The translations under genes were made by a program, and so were the position numbers. The notes beneath the pieces are model-generated. The model ran no database searches, was not told the DNA's origin, and saw only the letters and a program-made list of their open reading frames with translations. Below are positions 1 to 10,599 of a stretch of 64,000 bases of DNA, in pieces (the stretch's first letter is position 1; each line of letters begins with the position of its first letter). The stretch is from Siphonodentalium dalli (taxonomy: Eukaryota; Mollusca; Scaphopoda; Gadilida; Siphonodentaliidae), in the NCBI GenBank assembly GCA_032622095.1, contig CP136063.1:142327450-142391449 (forward strand), written 5' to 3'.

Positions 1-600
1 CAAGCCGTGAATGCCAACAACAACGACATCGATTAAAAAGACAGAATTAACTCATTAAAAAATGCGTGTTGCCCCAAGCCGTGAATGACCATCTCGTAAA
101 GGTGGGGGTCACTCCCAAGCCGTGAATGCCAAAAACAACGACCATTGTTGGCGAAAAAATATTTACTAAATCCACACAATGCTAATTTTCTCTTTACGGC
201 AATGTGAGAATCTTCGGGCGAGAATTTTCGGGTGGCCACCAAGCCGTGAATGCCAACAACAACAACATCTTTTAGGGACGGGGTATCACAATTCCTCTTG
301 ATTAAAAAGACAGAATTAACTCATTAAAAAATGCATGTTGCCCCAAGCCGCGAATGCCAACAACAACGACATCGTTGGCATACCTCTTTTAGGGACGGGT
401 TATCATAATTCCTCTTGATTAAAAAGACTAAATTAACTCATTAAAAAATGCGTGTTCTGTGATTCTTATGTCTGTCGTTCCTAGGAACGGGGGATTTTTT
501 CATCGGGTCAGTTTGTACCTTAAATCATACCTCTTTTAGGGACGGGTACCATAATTTATCTTGATTAAAAAGGCACAATTAACTCATTGAAAAGCCAAAA
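1..600. repeat. Irregular tandem/dispersed repeat cluster
   Basis: A unit beginning near CAAGCCGTGAATGCCAACAA recurs at about 1, 76, 116, 240 and 344. It alternates with a second block, GATTAAAAAGACAGAATTAA, at about 31, 299 and 417, with a diverged copy at about 563. Another diverged copy of the second block lies near 20724, so it is dispersed as well as local. No coding potential is visible. It probably belongs to the tandem body of a Helitron-like element ending at position 650. Confidence 0.6.
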
Positions 601-650
601 AAATGTCATGTTTCGGGACCAACGCCGCCAGTGGCGGGCTAACCTGCTAG
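601..650 (+). mobile_element. Helitron-like 3' end (CTAG)
   Basis: The sequence ends in a short GC-rich hairpin (GCCGCC-AGT-GGCGGGC) followed after a few bases by CTAG and then T. This matches the Helitron rule of a 3' hairpin just before CTRR with insertion before T. A nearly identical terminus occurs at 42345-42367. The 5' end was not located. Confidence 0.45.
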
Positions 651-1371
651 TATTATATATTTTGGAAGATCTGTGTGTGTGTGTGTGTGTGTTCGCGATG
701 AACTCGAAAACGGCCAACCCGATTTCGATGAAACTTGGTATGTGGGGGTATTTTCGGCCGGGGTGGCATGGGCCTATTAATTTGTCCGTGCGACGTGACC
801 TTGACCTTGAAATCGGGTCATTTCAAGGTCAAACGCCCGAATATCACAGGATTTCGATGAAACTTGGTATGTGGGGGTGCCTTCAGCCGGGGAGTGGCAA
901 AGGCCTATTAATTTGCCCATGCGACGTGACCTTGAAATCGGGTCATTTTAAGGTCAAACCGCCCGAATATCACGGGATTTCGATGAAACTTGGTATGTGG
1001 GGGTACTTTCGTAAGCATATCCATTTGCCCGTGCGACGTGACCTTGAAATCGGTCAATTCAAGGTCAAATCGCCAATTTTGATGGGATTTTGACGAAATT
1101 TTATACATAGGGTCACTTTTGTCCACTGAGTGTTTTGGACCGGTCAAATTGTGACCACGACCTGACATTCAAAATCATCAATTCAAGGTCAAATCGGGTA
1201 AAACCGGATGGATTTCGACGGGTACTTTTGTCCGGGGCAGTGTTATGGACGGGTCAAATTGTGATCCCACCTGACCTTGACCTTCAAAATGGACAATTCA
1301 AGGTCAAATCGCGCAATTCGCCGAAAAGCAGAGGGGGAAACAGCCCGGACAAAGTCGGGTCCACCTTCTAG
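651..1371 (+). mobile_element. Non-autonomous Helitron-like element with internal repeats
   Basis: The element starts directly after the previous CTAG with TATATATTTTGG-type sequence and a (TG)n run. It contains four diverged copies of a roughly 120-150 bp unit (ATTTCGATGAAACTTGGTAT plus CCTTGACCTTGAA). It ends with an AGCCCGG...CGGGT hairpin and CTAG at 1368-1371. Internal open frames exist only because the unit is tandemly repeated, and they are not genes. Related copies lie near 21090-21385 and 41650-42367. Confidence 0.5.
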
Positions 1372-1398
1372 TATATATATATATTATATATATACAAA

Positions 1399-1429
<31 letters not shown>

Positions 1430-1455
1430 ATTATTATTTTTTTATTTTTTTTATT
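1372..1455. repeat. (TA)n and T-rich low-complexity tract
   Basis: An alternating TA/TATA run passes into a poly-T stretch with scattered A, directly after the CTAG terminus at 1371. Confidence 0.8.
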
Positions 1456-1739
1456 AAATTGAAAAACTAATGCCATTACATTTCTGAAGGTTGTGCCCTG
1501 GCCCTTCACTCAAGTTCACTGCTTCTGCCACCTGGTCTCAAAATAATATTTACTCAAATTCTTGACAATCATTAATAAGGAGCATTTACTTTGGCTCTAA
1601 CTGTATGTGGGGTATGCCTACACATGTCAAGTGAAATCTGTCATTTTTATAAACATTCCCTGGAGATTTGCTAGAGGTCATTAATTCCCAATTACTACAA
1701 CAATCTATCATGTGTATTGTTTAAATCTTTCAACAGGAC

Positions 1740-2290
1740 ATTTAACACTCCATATCCACCACCTCACTAGAACATACTAGTATTTGGCAAACATGAAAGT
1801 GTCCTTTGAAAGAACCACCAGCTCTATTTAGCTCATATTTAATATTGAGGCTCTTTTGGTGATTGGGATTCAAATTTGTTCAATCAGGGTCACCAGGTCA
1901 AGTAGGTGCAAGGCCAGCTACATTACTCTTTGTCCCCATATTAATCCATGATACAGTATGTCTTCTTTGCAGGAACCAAAGTGAAGGACAGTTTCCCTCT
2001 TAATATGCTTCCTTCACAAGGACCATCAGGGTCTATTTTACTGATATTTAGTATGAAGGGTTCTTTGGTGTCTGGGATTCAAATTTATTCAGATGGGGTC
2101 ACCAGGTTAAATAGGGTCTCTATAGTTATTCTTAAAATGTCTAGCGAGAGGTTGGACTATTTAGCTTACATTATGTTATGTATGTATGTTATGTAAGTTA
2201 CATATAGTATGGAGGATCCTTTAGTGACTGAGATTCAGGTTTGTTAAAATGAGATCAACCTGTCAATAAATGTCGGGGCTATGGGGAGTT
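1740..2290. repeat. Diverged tandem repeat, about 3 copies
   Basis: Segments carrying GGGATTCAAATTTRTTC followed by GGGTCACCAGGTYAA recur at about 1865-1905 and 2070-2110, with a weaker third copy at 2220-2265. The copies are too diverged to set an exact period. The rest of 1456-2560 shows no gene. Confidence 0.4.
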
Positions 2291-2565
2291 AACACTTTTG
2301 TGTTATATAAAGTCATTGAAATACCAAATTCATTAAAACATCTACCTTGGAACCACCTGACTGATTAATCTGACATGCATGTATGGTTTTTGGGTCCATG
2401 AATAATTGGGACTTTAAACATGTCTAAATTGTTTTTATAAAGAGATGCTTGTGAGGTCGGAAAATTTCCAACAATTGAGAAAGTTTGAAGTGTCGGTTGT
2501 GAAATTCCAACCTAAGACTTGGGAGTCTGGAGCCTGGTTGGGAGGGGACTTGTTGAGCTGAAGGA

Positions 2566-2591
2566 GGGGGGGGGGGGGGGGGGGGGGGGGG
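2566..2591. repeat. Poly-G run (26 G)
   Basis: An uninterrupted G homopolymer. Similar runs occur at 15403-15432 (C), 16497-16518, 19254-19273, 46611-46627 and 57702-57717. They could form G-quadruplexes and are also typical sites of assembly error. Confidence 0.9.
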
Positions 2592-2984
2592 TGATCAGTA
2601 GTGTACAGTTGGTAATTTCAAGGCGGATTTTCACCAATCTAAATATGTGAAGTCTCTCTTGCCACATATCCTGTTTAAATCTACTTCTTTTAAAGTGATT
2701 ATGAAAAGTTCTGACTGTTGTGGTCTCCAGAGTCCCAGTCTTATCAGTCTTTGCAGTCTGGTGAGCGACCCCACAGTCATTGACTGTCTTGTTTAAAAGG
2801 TAAGAGGTTGGAGATTTGTCAGTGTTTTGCAATTAGAAAGTTCAAGATGAAGAGCCCTGCTCATCTGAGAACCTCTAGCTATGTCCATGTTTAGAACTAC
2901 TTGTCTTAAGTGATTTTGTCAAGTACTGACTTGTATCGGTAGTCATCAGAGTCCCAGTCTTCTCAGTCTTTACAGTCTGGTGAG

Positions 2985-3043
2985 CGACCCACAGTCATTG
3001 ACTGTCTTGTTTGCCAAACAAGACAGTCAATGACTGTGGGTCG
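2985..3043. repeat. Perfect 29-bp palindrome
   Basis: The left arm 2985-3013 and right arm 3015-3043 are exact reverse complements around one base (arm start CGACCCACAGTCATTGACTG). The left arm and about 70 bp before it also occur as a direct copy at about 2725-2795, so a local duplication was followed by inversion. It lies at the 3' edge of the minus-strand LINE remnant. Confidence 0.85.
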
Positions 3044-3079
3044 GTTTACTCGAACTGTTCATTTCAATCTGGGTGTTGG

Positions 3080-3635
3080 TTTTTCGTATGTAAATTTAGA
3101 ATATTCTACATTCCAGTTGATACATGGATACTCAAAATGGAGAACTAATTGACAAAGGTCTGAGTACTCCAATGGGAGTTTAACACAGAAATACTCTACA
3201 TGAGAGAGAAAGTGGTCAGTTAGTATTAAGTAAACGACTACACTCGTGCCGTTATACTGTTAGCTCATGAAATGCCCTATACTATCACCCGCTGTTCTCC
3301 CATTAACAATTCTATAAATGCTTGCACTCAGCTCTGACACAATTCAAGTAGTTGCCTGCCATACGTATTAACGACACTGTCCATATACTTGATCGTGACT
3401 TACTGGTATCTAATGTATAATCTATAGGGAAATGTACATGCGCATCATCAGAATCCATTGCAACGCAGTCCGGCAGTTCACCAGTATGTGAGTTCAAATC
3501 CCCACTGAGAATAATCAGATCGTCTGTACTATATTTTGCAGGGGAATTTTGAATAAGCTTAAATGGACTTTCGTCTGTTTTCCAGTTTCCAAAAAGATGA
3601 ATTGCTAGGCGGTATATAACTAGAAATGAATACAA
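3080..3635 (-). pseudogene. LINE endonuclease (EEP) fragment, frameshifted
   Basis: On the minus strand the frame gives DDLIILSGDLNSHTGELPD, matching the G-D-x-N-x-x-T-G signature of apurinic-like LINE endonucleases. Continuing with frameshifts gives YGRQLLELCQS, then YRIVNGRTAGDSIG and QYNGTSVV, then LPLEYSDLCQL, where the family normally has SDHC. At least two frame changes and an internal stop show that it is inactive. Confidence 0.65.
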
Positions 3636-4383
3636 CTTCAGTTGATAAATTCAACATTTTACCGTTAGAACGCCATGGTCTTTGTTGTTGTCCTTGAGTG
3701 TCATTCTATATTGAATATGTGGTTTTCGGAGTTAGGTTAATTTATATTATAATGTTTTGATACATTTTCCAAATTTTGCAAGTCATTAACTGTTGACAAT
3801 GCAGCGTTTTATAAAGAGAGAGAGAGATGGCTCACACAGCAATTTGGTGATCGGCTGTTTATGTTTAGGCCAGGCAAGCATGAAATGCAAATCGTACTAT
3901 GAAGACTTAATTGCCTCTATGTGTTATCCGGCTGGACAAACACTGCAGGACACTGGCCAAAATGCTGTGAGAGCCATCCATGTAGTAATGAGCAGTCATA
4001 TATTATGGAATAAAGCTCCTAACATAATTGCTGAGTAAATACATTAATACACGGTTGTCTTCCACTTCAAATTAATTGCCAGTAATTAATCAATCACAAA
4101 TTCATTTGTATCTGAGGGCCCACAGTTCGTGGTTCATGAACATAAAGTTAGAAGCCATATGGGCTGCATGACTTGAATTAAATTCATTCACCTTGGTATC
4201 ATATGCCCCTGTTTACTGATCCTTTGAGAATTAGGGGTCACAAACTTGTAGCGATCGCGGTCCCCTTGAGGTGATCTCGGACCATTTGATGTTGATTGCC
4301 TTCTTTTCCGTTTCGCAAGTTAGCGCAAAGTAGTTCAACTCTGCTGTGATTTGGATGCCAAGCATCATGAAACAGACTAGCAA

Positions 4384-4728
4384 TTACTGTCGAACCATCC
4401 GTCTCCAGAAAATTGAAAGAATTATCAATAAATTCACAGCTTCTCCTTGAACATACCTGCTTGTAGCATGTGTTTTAGTATCGTATATGAGGCTATTTGT
4501 CCCCGATCTGTACGGTGTAGGAAGTACAGAGGAAATTCTTATCTTTGGAGCTGGATAGGTCCGGCGGATCGCATCAATAGTGGTACTCAAGTCATCAGAA
4601 TCGGTTTTGTACCCCCTTCTACATGAGTTATTCCAACATGAACTGTCACCTTTTGTACATATGAGTCCACTGTGTTTCCTTCGTCCTCGAACCATCATCG
4701 CACTCCCATGAGGTTCAGACCTATTCAC
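4384..4728 (-). pseudogene. SGNH/esterase-like fragment of LINE
   Basis: The frame contains DDLSTTIDAIRRTYPAPKI directly followed by RISSVLPTP. This resembles the central part of SGNH-type hydrolase domains carried by some LINE ORFs: a helix followed by a strand carrying I-S-S-x-L-P. The catalytic N-terminal block and the GTND-like block are not intact in this frame, and a frameshift before DDLS is likely. Confidence 0.4.
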
Positions 4729-5010
4729 ACTTTCTTAATGTATTCATCCATTAGTGATAATCTATGCGAGCTGATATACCTCAATACAGAATTGCTGATA
4801 ACAGTATGCACTTTCTTTGAATTCATTTGGTGTAACTGTTCCACGCTCTGGTGTTTTGAGTGTTTGTTGTGTTTTACCTAGCCATTGATCTTCAATCTCG
4901 TAAATCTCCTGTTCCCCACATCTTGTATACAGGAGTTCCATGTTTGTTGAAGAAATGTCAGATAGAACATGGAACTTATTCTGAGTTTCGATGCACGCAA
5001 CAGTTTTCAA

Positions 5011-5364
5011 TCAACATCTTTGGTGCATTAATGTATCTTGTCTTTCAATATCCACTGTGGTCTTTTTATCTTCACTCTCAGTTGTGTTAGTTGAAGTAGA
5101 TTTTGTTATTATTTTCAAATGTGTTCTTCGCGAGCTAGCATTTTCTTTCTTTAGAAGAGAGACATCATTTACCAATTGAATTATTCTGGTATTAAGGTGT
5201 TCTTCTGTGTCCCCTTGTTTCACTTTTATGTCGAGCATATCTTGCAACTCTGATAAGGTAAATTTTATTTTGAAGTTTGATACTTTGTCTTTATAATTTA
5301 TATTAATATTTTCAACATGTCTCTTTAAAATAGCCGTTCCAAAACTGGCAGTCACTTTAGGCAT
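5011..5364 (-). pseudogene. Coiled-coil-like LINE fragment
   Basis: An open frame of about 117 codons rich in Lys, Glu, Leu and Ile, with heptad-like spacing (SELQDMLDIKVKQGDTEEHL). No family was recognised from the sequence alone. Assignment to the LINE rests on its position between the MIQG block and the esterase-like block on the same strand. Confidence 0.3.
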
Positions 5365-5481
5365 TTTGTTTTATCTGCGCGGTGGTGTTGTTTGCATCAA
5401 GGATTCATCAAGTTCAGTATGTACATGAGGTCTTACCTTGATCTGTCGGTATGAGAATCACACAGTATACACAATCGGAAG

Positions 5482-5811
5482 TTACTTGTCTGCCAACCAT
5501 TTCACATTTTTCTTTGATCCTTGAATCATGAGCCTCTGTTTTGTCTGGTATACATGAAGCACTACCTTTCCTCCTTTACCTGATACAGTCCTCGCTACTT
5601 CTATCTTGTCGTCGACAACTACATGCTTTTGGTCCTTCCCTGCGATCCAAGTGGCATTGTTTATTTCAGTGCCACTTCCTAAATCCCAGTATCGATCCAG
5701 TAAGCCTTTAGTATATTTTTCGAAAGTGTCCGCATCCAGACTGAGTGTGATGCACTTTTCGCCATCTTTAACTTCAACATTTTGTATGAATGTTTGCATT
5801 TCGCAATCCAT
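5482..5811 (-). pseudogene. LINE ORF1-like fragment with KQRLMIQG motif
   Basis: An open frame of about 109 codons. Its C-terminal part reads VVLHVYQTKQRLMIQGSKK followed by a WL pair. A short strand-forming segment with a [ST]KQ-x-x-MIQG core is familiar from the N-terminal protein of several aquatic-animal LINEs. The rest is not recognised. Upstream sequence continues in frame for some codons without a clear start, so this is a fragment. Confidence 0.4.
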
Positions 5812-6059
5812 CCTTTTGTTAATCTTTTCTAAATTTAAAACAAAGTTCTTTTGTCGAGCATCTGTGTCTTGTCCAATGCGTGATACGTACTGCTACATGT
5901 ACGTTCGGTGTGTATATTCTTTAGCATCCACAATTTTGAATGTGTCATCAAAGTCATTCACATTAATATCCATATTGGGACTTTCTATACTCCAATTAAA
6001 ACACCAACTGAACACCAGTCTTGTGAGAGATCCCTAGATAATCCATTGTAACTAATAAT

Positions 6060-6640
6060 CATCTTTATGATAACATATCTATTATCGAATCCACTGCATC
6101 CTATCTCTGATATAGCCAAAGAGTAATTAACCACGCATCATTAATTGTGAGAGGAAAGGGAAACACGTCTGGTCACTACCACTACCACTTCACTTATTGT
6201 TGATATGTTGGATTTGGTTTGTAACATTTTCTCAGTGGAACACAGTCAATAGTGATGTTAAATAAGATTGTGTATGTTGTATTACTAAACTGGAGGTCTG
6301 AAACCCTGAATCCAACTGTTTTGTTGCAAATTTTAAAATTCATATTTCACACATATACCCATTCTATGAACTGTAAGTTCTTTACTATACATCTTTTCCA
6401 TTTAAAAACCAAAGCAAGAATACAAACGAATTCATCACAAACAATATCATCTTTCATCTTGTACTATATGTATAAATTTGTATATAATTTTGTCCATAGA
6501 GGAGAAATGAATATTCTTGAAACCAAACATTCTTTAATTCCTCTCCAATTGAAGAAAGGATCCAAATCCAATATAATGCATAAAACAGCAAATTTGGTGT
6601 GCAAACTGTTACCCACCTGCATTGGTGGATATTCCTCCCA
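6060..6640. other. No gene recognised
   Basis: AT-rich sequence. The open frame at 6252-6737 crosses into the hAT-like element terminus and has no recognisable motif. Confidence 0.5.
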
Positions 6641-6648
6641 ATGCAGAC

Positions 6649-7409
6649 CACAGGGGCCTGTAACGCGCTCCGCTGTCCGCCCCCCCTTTTGCACTGCCCA
6701 TATACACCGCTCTATATACGCGCCTTCTTCGCGTTAATGGAACATTATATATAGACAAGGGTAACTGTAGAAATTCAACGTTTCACCATCGCTCGGGAGT
6801 CGCACAAATTTAGCCCATTCACCCCAGTAATGATAACGATATATACACGGATGAATCGGCAAAGAATTAATCTTTCAATAAATACCACAAACTCCCATCA
6901 GAAACATTCATACACGTTGCATTTGATAAAATTTTAACCACCGAATATTGTCTCCGGAGAGCGTATTTTTTTGGTTTGATCCGGCTCAGACAGCAATGTC
7001 GGACATGTGTCTCTAAATTCACCACCTATACAGTTTACTATCATTAAAAATCGGTCAAACGATCAACTAAATATCTGGAACTTAGTGAATTCTTATCGGC
7101 TAATAATTTATTTACTCATACAAATCAACACATTGTCAGTAAACAATTCTAATAGAGGAGAAATCTGTCGATAATTCCAACTTAAAAAAAGATATTTGTC
7201 AAGTGACACAGTTCCTAATTTTAATATTCATTGTGACCTGACCTTTCCATGACTGACGTAGTAGAAACAGCCAATCCCTGCTCAGTGTTAGAATCGAGGT
7301 CCTCATTTTAATATTCATTATGACCTGACCTCGATTCTAACACTGAGCGGTGATTGGCTGTTTCTACTATGTCAGTCATGGAAAGCGGAGCGCGTTACAG
7401 GCCCCTGTG
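6649..7409. mobile_element. hAT-like non-autonomous element, 8-bp TSD
   Basis: Inverted termini start CACAGGGGCCTGTAACGCGC and end in the reverse complement. They are flanked by a perfect direct duplication ATGCAGAC at 6641-6648 and 7410-7417. An 8-bp target-site duplication and CAGGGG-type ends are hallmarks of the hAT superfamily. There is no transposase inside. The right half holds a second, internal foldback (7246-7382, arms of about 55 bp). A shorter relative is at 16321-16546. Confidence 0.85.
7246..7382. repeat. Internal foldback in the hAT-like element
   Basis: Arms beginning CCATGACTGACGTAGTAGAA and ending in its near reverse complement surround a loop of about 25 bp. A few mismatches are present. 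It looks like a nested foldback element or an extension of the terminal repeat by duplication. Confidence 0.75.
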
Positions 7410-7454
7410 ATGCAGACAATTACCCATTGGATATGTCCCAAATCTGCACTTCTT

Positions 7455-7615
7455 AAATAACTCTTGTTTCGATTAAGGTTATGCAGTTATAACCAAAAAG
7501 TTTGACGACAAATTAATTAATGCACATAGCGCATAGCTATGATAGCATTATTAGTTAATTTGTCTTCAAACTTTTTGGTTATAACTCACAACCTTAATCG
7601 AAGTAAGAGTTATTT
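7455..7615. mobile_element. Foldback MITE-like element
   Basis: Arms of about 65-70 bp start AAATAACTCTTGTTTCGATT and return as the reverse complement ending GAGTTATTT, with a short loop near 7530. The central part AACCAAAAAGTTTG is perfectly mirrored. No clear target-site duplication is visible. Confidence 0.75.
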
Positions 7616-7619
7616 CTTA

Positions 7620-8500
7620 TAATAATATCCTAGTATTATTCAAAAACATCTAGTGTTCACAACTGTATCTCCATAACATTCTGTTGAAAACAAAATATTG
7701 TACTCTTAATATTAGTTGGTACATGTAAATGAAACTATCAAAACACCAAACCCCTGTTGCTACATCCCTTTTTTCACACACAGTTTACCATATTTGTTTC
7801 AAACCCACATTGTCTTAGATTTAAATGGGCATGCATTGGAATTGAAACTCAGTATCGAGGGAGTGCAAATGAAAATTATTCAATTTGGGAAGACAGATTG
7901 GTTCCCAGGGTGGTCAAAATCACCCATTCCACCAATGATGAACTCTGATCATGTCCCTGAAATATTTCACCCCCTTTCTCTCAAACTAAAGATGTCCAAT
8001 CCGAGTTGACACCAAATGATGAGAACAAGCATAAAGTATGTTTTCATTTTATATGGGCAATAAAATCACAAAAGCCCTTTATCGTATATGATCCAGCGGA
8101 CCAAATGCAAAACCTGGTGAAAATACTTGATACCTTACTACAAAAGTGATGTTATCCCGCACTGTGGGCCAGCATCATCAAATTCACCTCTGGGGACCTC
8201 ATTTTGCTTAGACCCCATCTTCTGGGAAGTATCAGATTATAGTCTCAATTTTGTGGTTACTGTTTCCCTTCTGGGATGTTTCTATATCCCATAATTTTCA
8301 GAAGATAAAATGCATAATCGAGGTGACTAATGGATGCACACCAACTTCAACTGGGAAATGATCCTAGGTCTCCCATAACAGTTTATGCCTGAAGCAGAAC
8401 GAGGTCCCCAAAGAGTGAATTTAGTTACACCAGCCCGCCACACTATTTTCAAGCTTGGGTTCTTGGCTCTTGCAGGGTTTTTGCAACTTTATTAGATTAC
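7620..8500. other. No gene recognised
   Basis: AT-rich, apparently single-copy sequence within this window. The open frames (longest 97 codons, at 7716) have no motif that I recognise. Confidence 0.5.
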
Positions 8501-8510
8501 TAGCTGAAAC

Positions 8511-8640
8511 ATATGGGAGGCCAAATGCACATTTAATCGCCAATTTAATTCCATTACACTTTATAAGTGTAATGTTATTACGCTTATGTATAATGCTATT
8601 GCGCTTACGCGTAATTCCACCATGCTTAACCCTTTGAACC
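8511..8640. repeat. Short-palindrome array with TATGGGAGGCC leader
   Basis: A leader, TATGGGAGGCC...CACATTTA, is followed by a series of short imperfect palindromes built as ATTAC-x-CTT...AAG-x-GTAAT (for example ATTACACTTTATAAGTGTAAT without its last base), then ATTACGCTTATGTATAAT and ATTGCGCTTACGCGTAAT. The same leader introduces the CGCTTAAGCG-type arrays at 56096 and 56360. Confidence 0.6.
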
Positions 8641-8755
8641 ACCTGGTGATACTAAGTCACAATAATGCTCAAGTATAGTGTATATAACAATCTTAAGTGA
8701 ATATTATACCATATTGACCTTTTAAATGACATATATGTATAGTTTTTATGGGTAT

Positions 8756-8791
8756 ACCGAGAACATCAGAGCCGCCGTGCATGTTCTCGGT
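8756..8791. repeat. ACCGAGAACAT hairpin
   Basis: The perfect arms ACCGAGAACAT and ATGTTCTCGGT enclose 14 bases. Single copies of ACCGAGAACA or TGTTCTCGGT recur at about 9378, 11060 and 11240. Confidence 0.6.
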
Positions 8792-9393
8792 TTGCCGCTG
8801 GTGCTCATGACACAAAGGCATGGGCCGTGCCTATATGTGTTAATTGACTAAGTATACTAGCTGCATTATTGGTCTGTTTGGTTATCAAAATTCATTGAGT
8901 TGTGTAAAGAGCTGCTTCTTAAATCAGCAAGTGAATGTGGATCGAACATTTATTCATGATATGATGAGATACATAGAACCATATTTGACGTTCGAAAGAA
9001 AAATAAAAACAGATCGGTCCATGTACAACATCTTTAAATTATCGACGGACTGAAAATTTTTAGAACTGCCAGATCTGACATCGAACATCTTTCTTGACAT
9101 AATGTTTCTGTATTTGTGTCCTCGGGTGCCTTTGTGCAATGCGTTCTCAAATAACTCGAAAAATAGAGGATCGAAGCCGCTCTAAGTACTATATATGTGG
9201 CAAAAGGCAATACATTTTTTTTAAAGCTGCCTGACCACGTCTAGAGTGAGTGCCAGGCCAAAGCCCAGATAAAAGCTGATGTGAGTTTTCTTTTTCATAA
9301 AATCTATTATGACAAATTAGCAAGCTTATTTAATAACGTGTTCACACTCTTGTCAAACCGAGAAGACACTATACAAACCGAGAACAAGCTTAG

Positions 9394-9921
9394 TTAAAGG
9401 TGGATTATCTCTTTGTAAACATGTATTATATAGTTACCGGGGTATAAAATATTAGATTTGAATCGAAGACTCCTGTCCGGAAATGCTTCTATCGATCAAT
9501 ATTAATTTTATTTCGAATATTTTCTGGTCTAAAAAGGTGTGTTTGTTCAGCTAACGAACAATGGTGGTTACTGTTAACAGAGACCAGAAATTATATTGTG
9601 CAATTTTGTCACAAATAAACGTTAATTATACTCATTATCGCTTATATCTGTGGAACAAAACAATACAAACAACCAATCTGTGACATTTGGCATTCGTTGC
9701 GTAGCCGTAGGAACAGCCCAATCCTCTATATCGCAATACGGTCTCATCCGAATGGTCTGTTCTAAAAATAGTAACATAAACGGGCCCGATTTAATATTCG
9801 AAATAAAATCAATATTAATTGATAGAAGCTTTTCCGGACATAGGTCTTCAGTTCATATCTATTATTTTATACCCACGCAACCATTTAAAATTTGTTATTT
9901 AAAGAGATAATCCATCTTTAA
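9394..9921. mobile_element. TTAAAGG-ended inverted-repeat element (GGTGGATTATCTC type)
   Basis: It begins TTAAAGGTGGATTATCTCTT and ends in the near reverse complement AAGAGATAATCCATCTTTAA. The inverted similarity extends over more than 100 bp per arm, including CGGAAATGCTTCTATCGATC against the mirrored copy near 9820. The TTAA at both outer edges could be a target duplication of the Kolobok or piggyBac type. A lone right end of the same kind lies at 13830-13862. No coding capacity. Confidence 0.7.
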
Positions 9922-10114
9922 TTAATCACTACTCTCAGCCGATGCGCTGCACGTTAAAACCAGATTTCCGCGAGGAATAACGATTTAACAGTTGGTTAAG
10001 AATATATATGTCGGTTAAATGCATAAAAGTAAACATTTTAATGAAAATATGGATTTCTGCTGTATATGTCTATAATGTTTACTGATATTTCAAGTAGGCC
10101 TATATAACATGTTA

Positions 10115-10590
10115 TTAAAGGTACTCAGTCCGATAAAACTCCTCTCAATTACTATTTCAATGGCTTCGGGTGTCAAAAATATTTGATTCGAGTCGAGGAA
10201 GTCACCCATCAAAGCTCAGATTTGTTAGATATCGATTTTAGAAATCTATTATTTTTCATTATCGGGAATACTTTCTGACCAAAATTTCGTTATTATTACC
10301 ACTTGAATTTAGAGTTATCCATCCTTGTCTGTTTGAATATAGTTTTGGTGTTCAAATCTCGAGCAGGGTACGACATTGACGGCAATTATTACTACTCATC
10401 TCGAGAACATAACAAATTTCAAAAATCAATATCTAATAACTCTGAGCTTTGTTTGATGGGTTCCTCGACTCGAATCAAATATGTTTTACCCCCAAAGCCA
10501 AAGAAATAGTAATATAGGACCCTCTGATCGGATTGTTGTTGTTGGAATCTGTTGAGATGGGGACCCTCTTTACGGATTGAGTACCTTTAA
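10115..10590. mobile_element. TTAAAGGTACTC-family element, copy 1
   Basis: It begins TTAAAGGTACTCAGTCCGAT and ends GGATTGAGTACCTTTAA. It is about 90% alike by eye to 16794-17270 over its full 476 bp. Other copies are at 18142 (left end only), 24036, 45630 and 51632. The termini and TTAA edges suggest a Kolobok-like non-autonomous DNA transposon, but the superfamily is inference. Confidence 0.75.
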
Positions 10591-10599
10591 TGCATATTT

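Larger units (their letters stand above)
3080..5830 (-). mobile_element. Decayed LINE retrotransposon (5' part, minus strand)
   Basis: Read on the minus strand, the segment contains in order an ORF1-like block ending in a KQRLMIQG motif, a lysine-rich coiled-coil-like block, an esterase-like block with KIRISSVLPTP, and an endonuclease block with LSGDLNSHTG. This order fits the 5' half of a non-LTR retrotransposon. The frames are broken in several places. No reverse transcriptase motif is visible, so the copy is both decayed and truncated. The clade cannot be fixed from this fragment. Confidence 0.55.

Noticed and set aside
1-600. CRISPR-like array of spaced direct repeats
   Set aside because: The repeats are irregular in length and spacing, spacers are repeated too, and the context is eukaryotic.
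587-1093. 168-codon plus-strand open frame
   Set aside because: It is a translation of the tandem unit in a Helitron-like element. The repeating ISMKLGMWG peptide follows the DNA repeat.
3793-4038. 81-codon plus-strand open frame as a gene
   Set aside because: No motif, and it lies opposite the decayed minus-strand LINE. It cannot be supported.
5606-6037. 143-codon plus-strand open frame
   Set aside because: It lies opposite the minus-strand LINE block, which carries the recognisable motif. This strand shows none.
6252-6737. 161-codon plus-strand open frame
   Set aside because: It runs into the terminal repeat of the hAT-like element and shows no domain.
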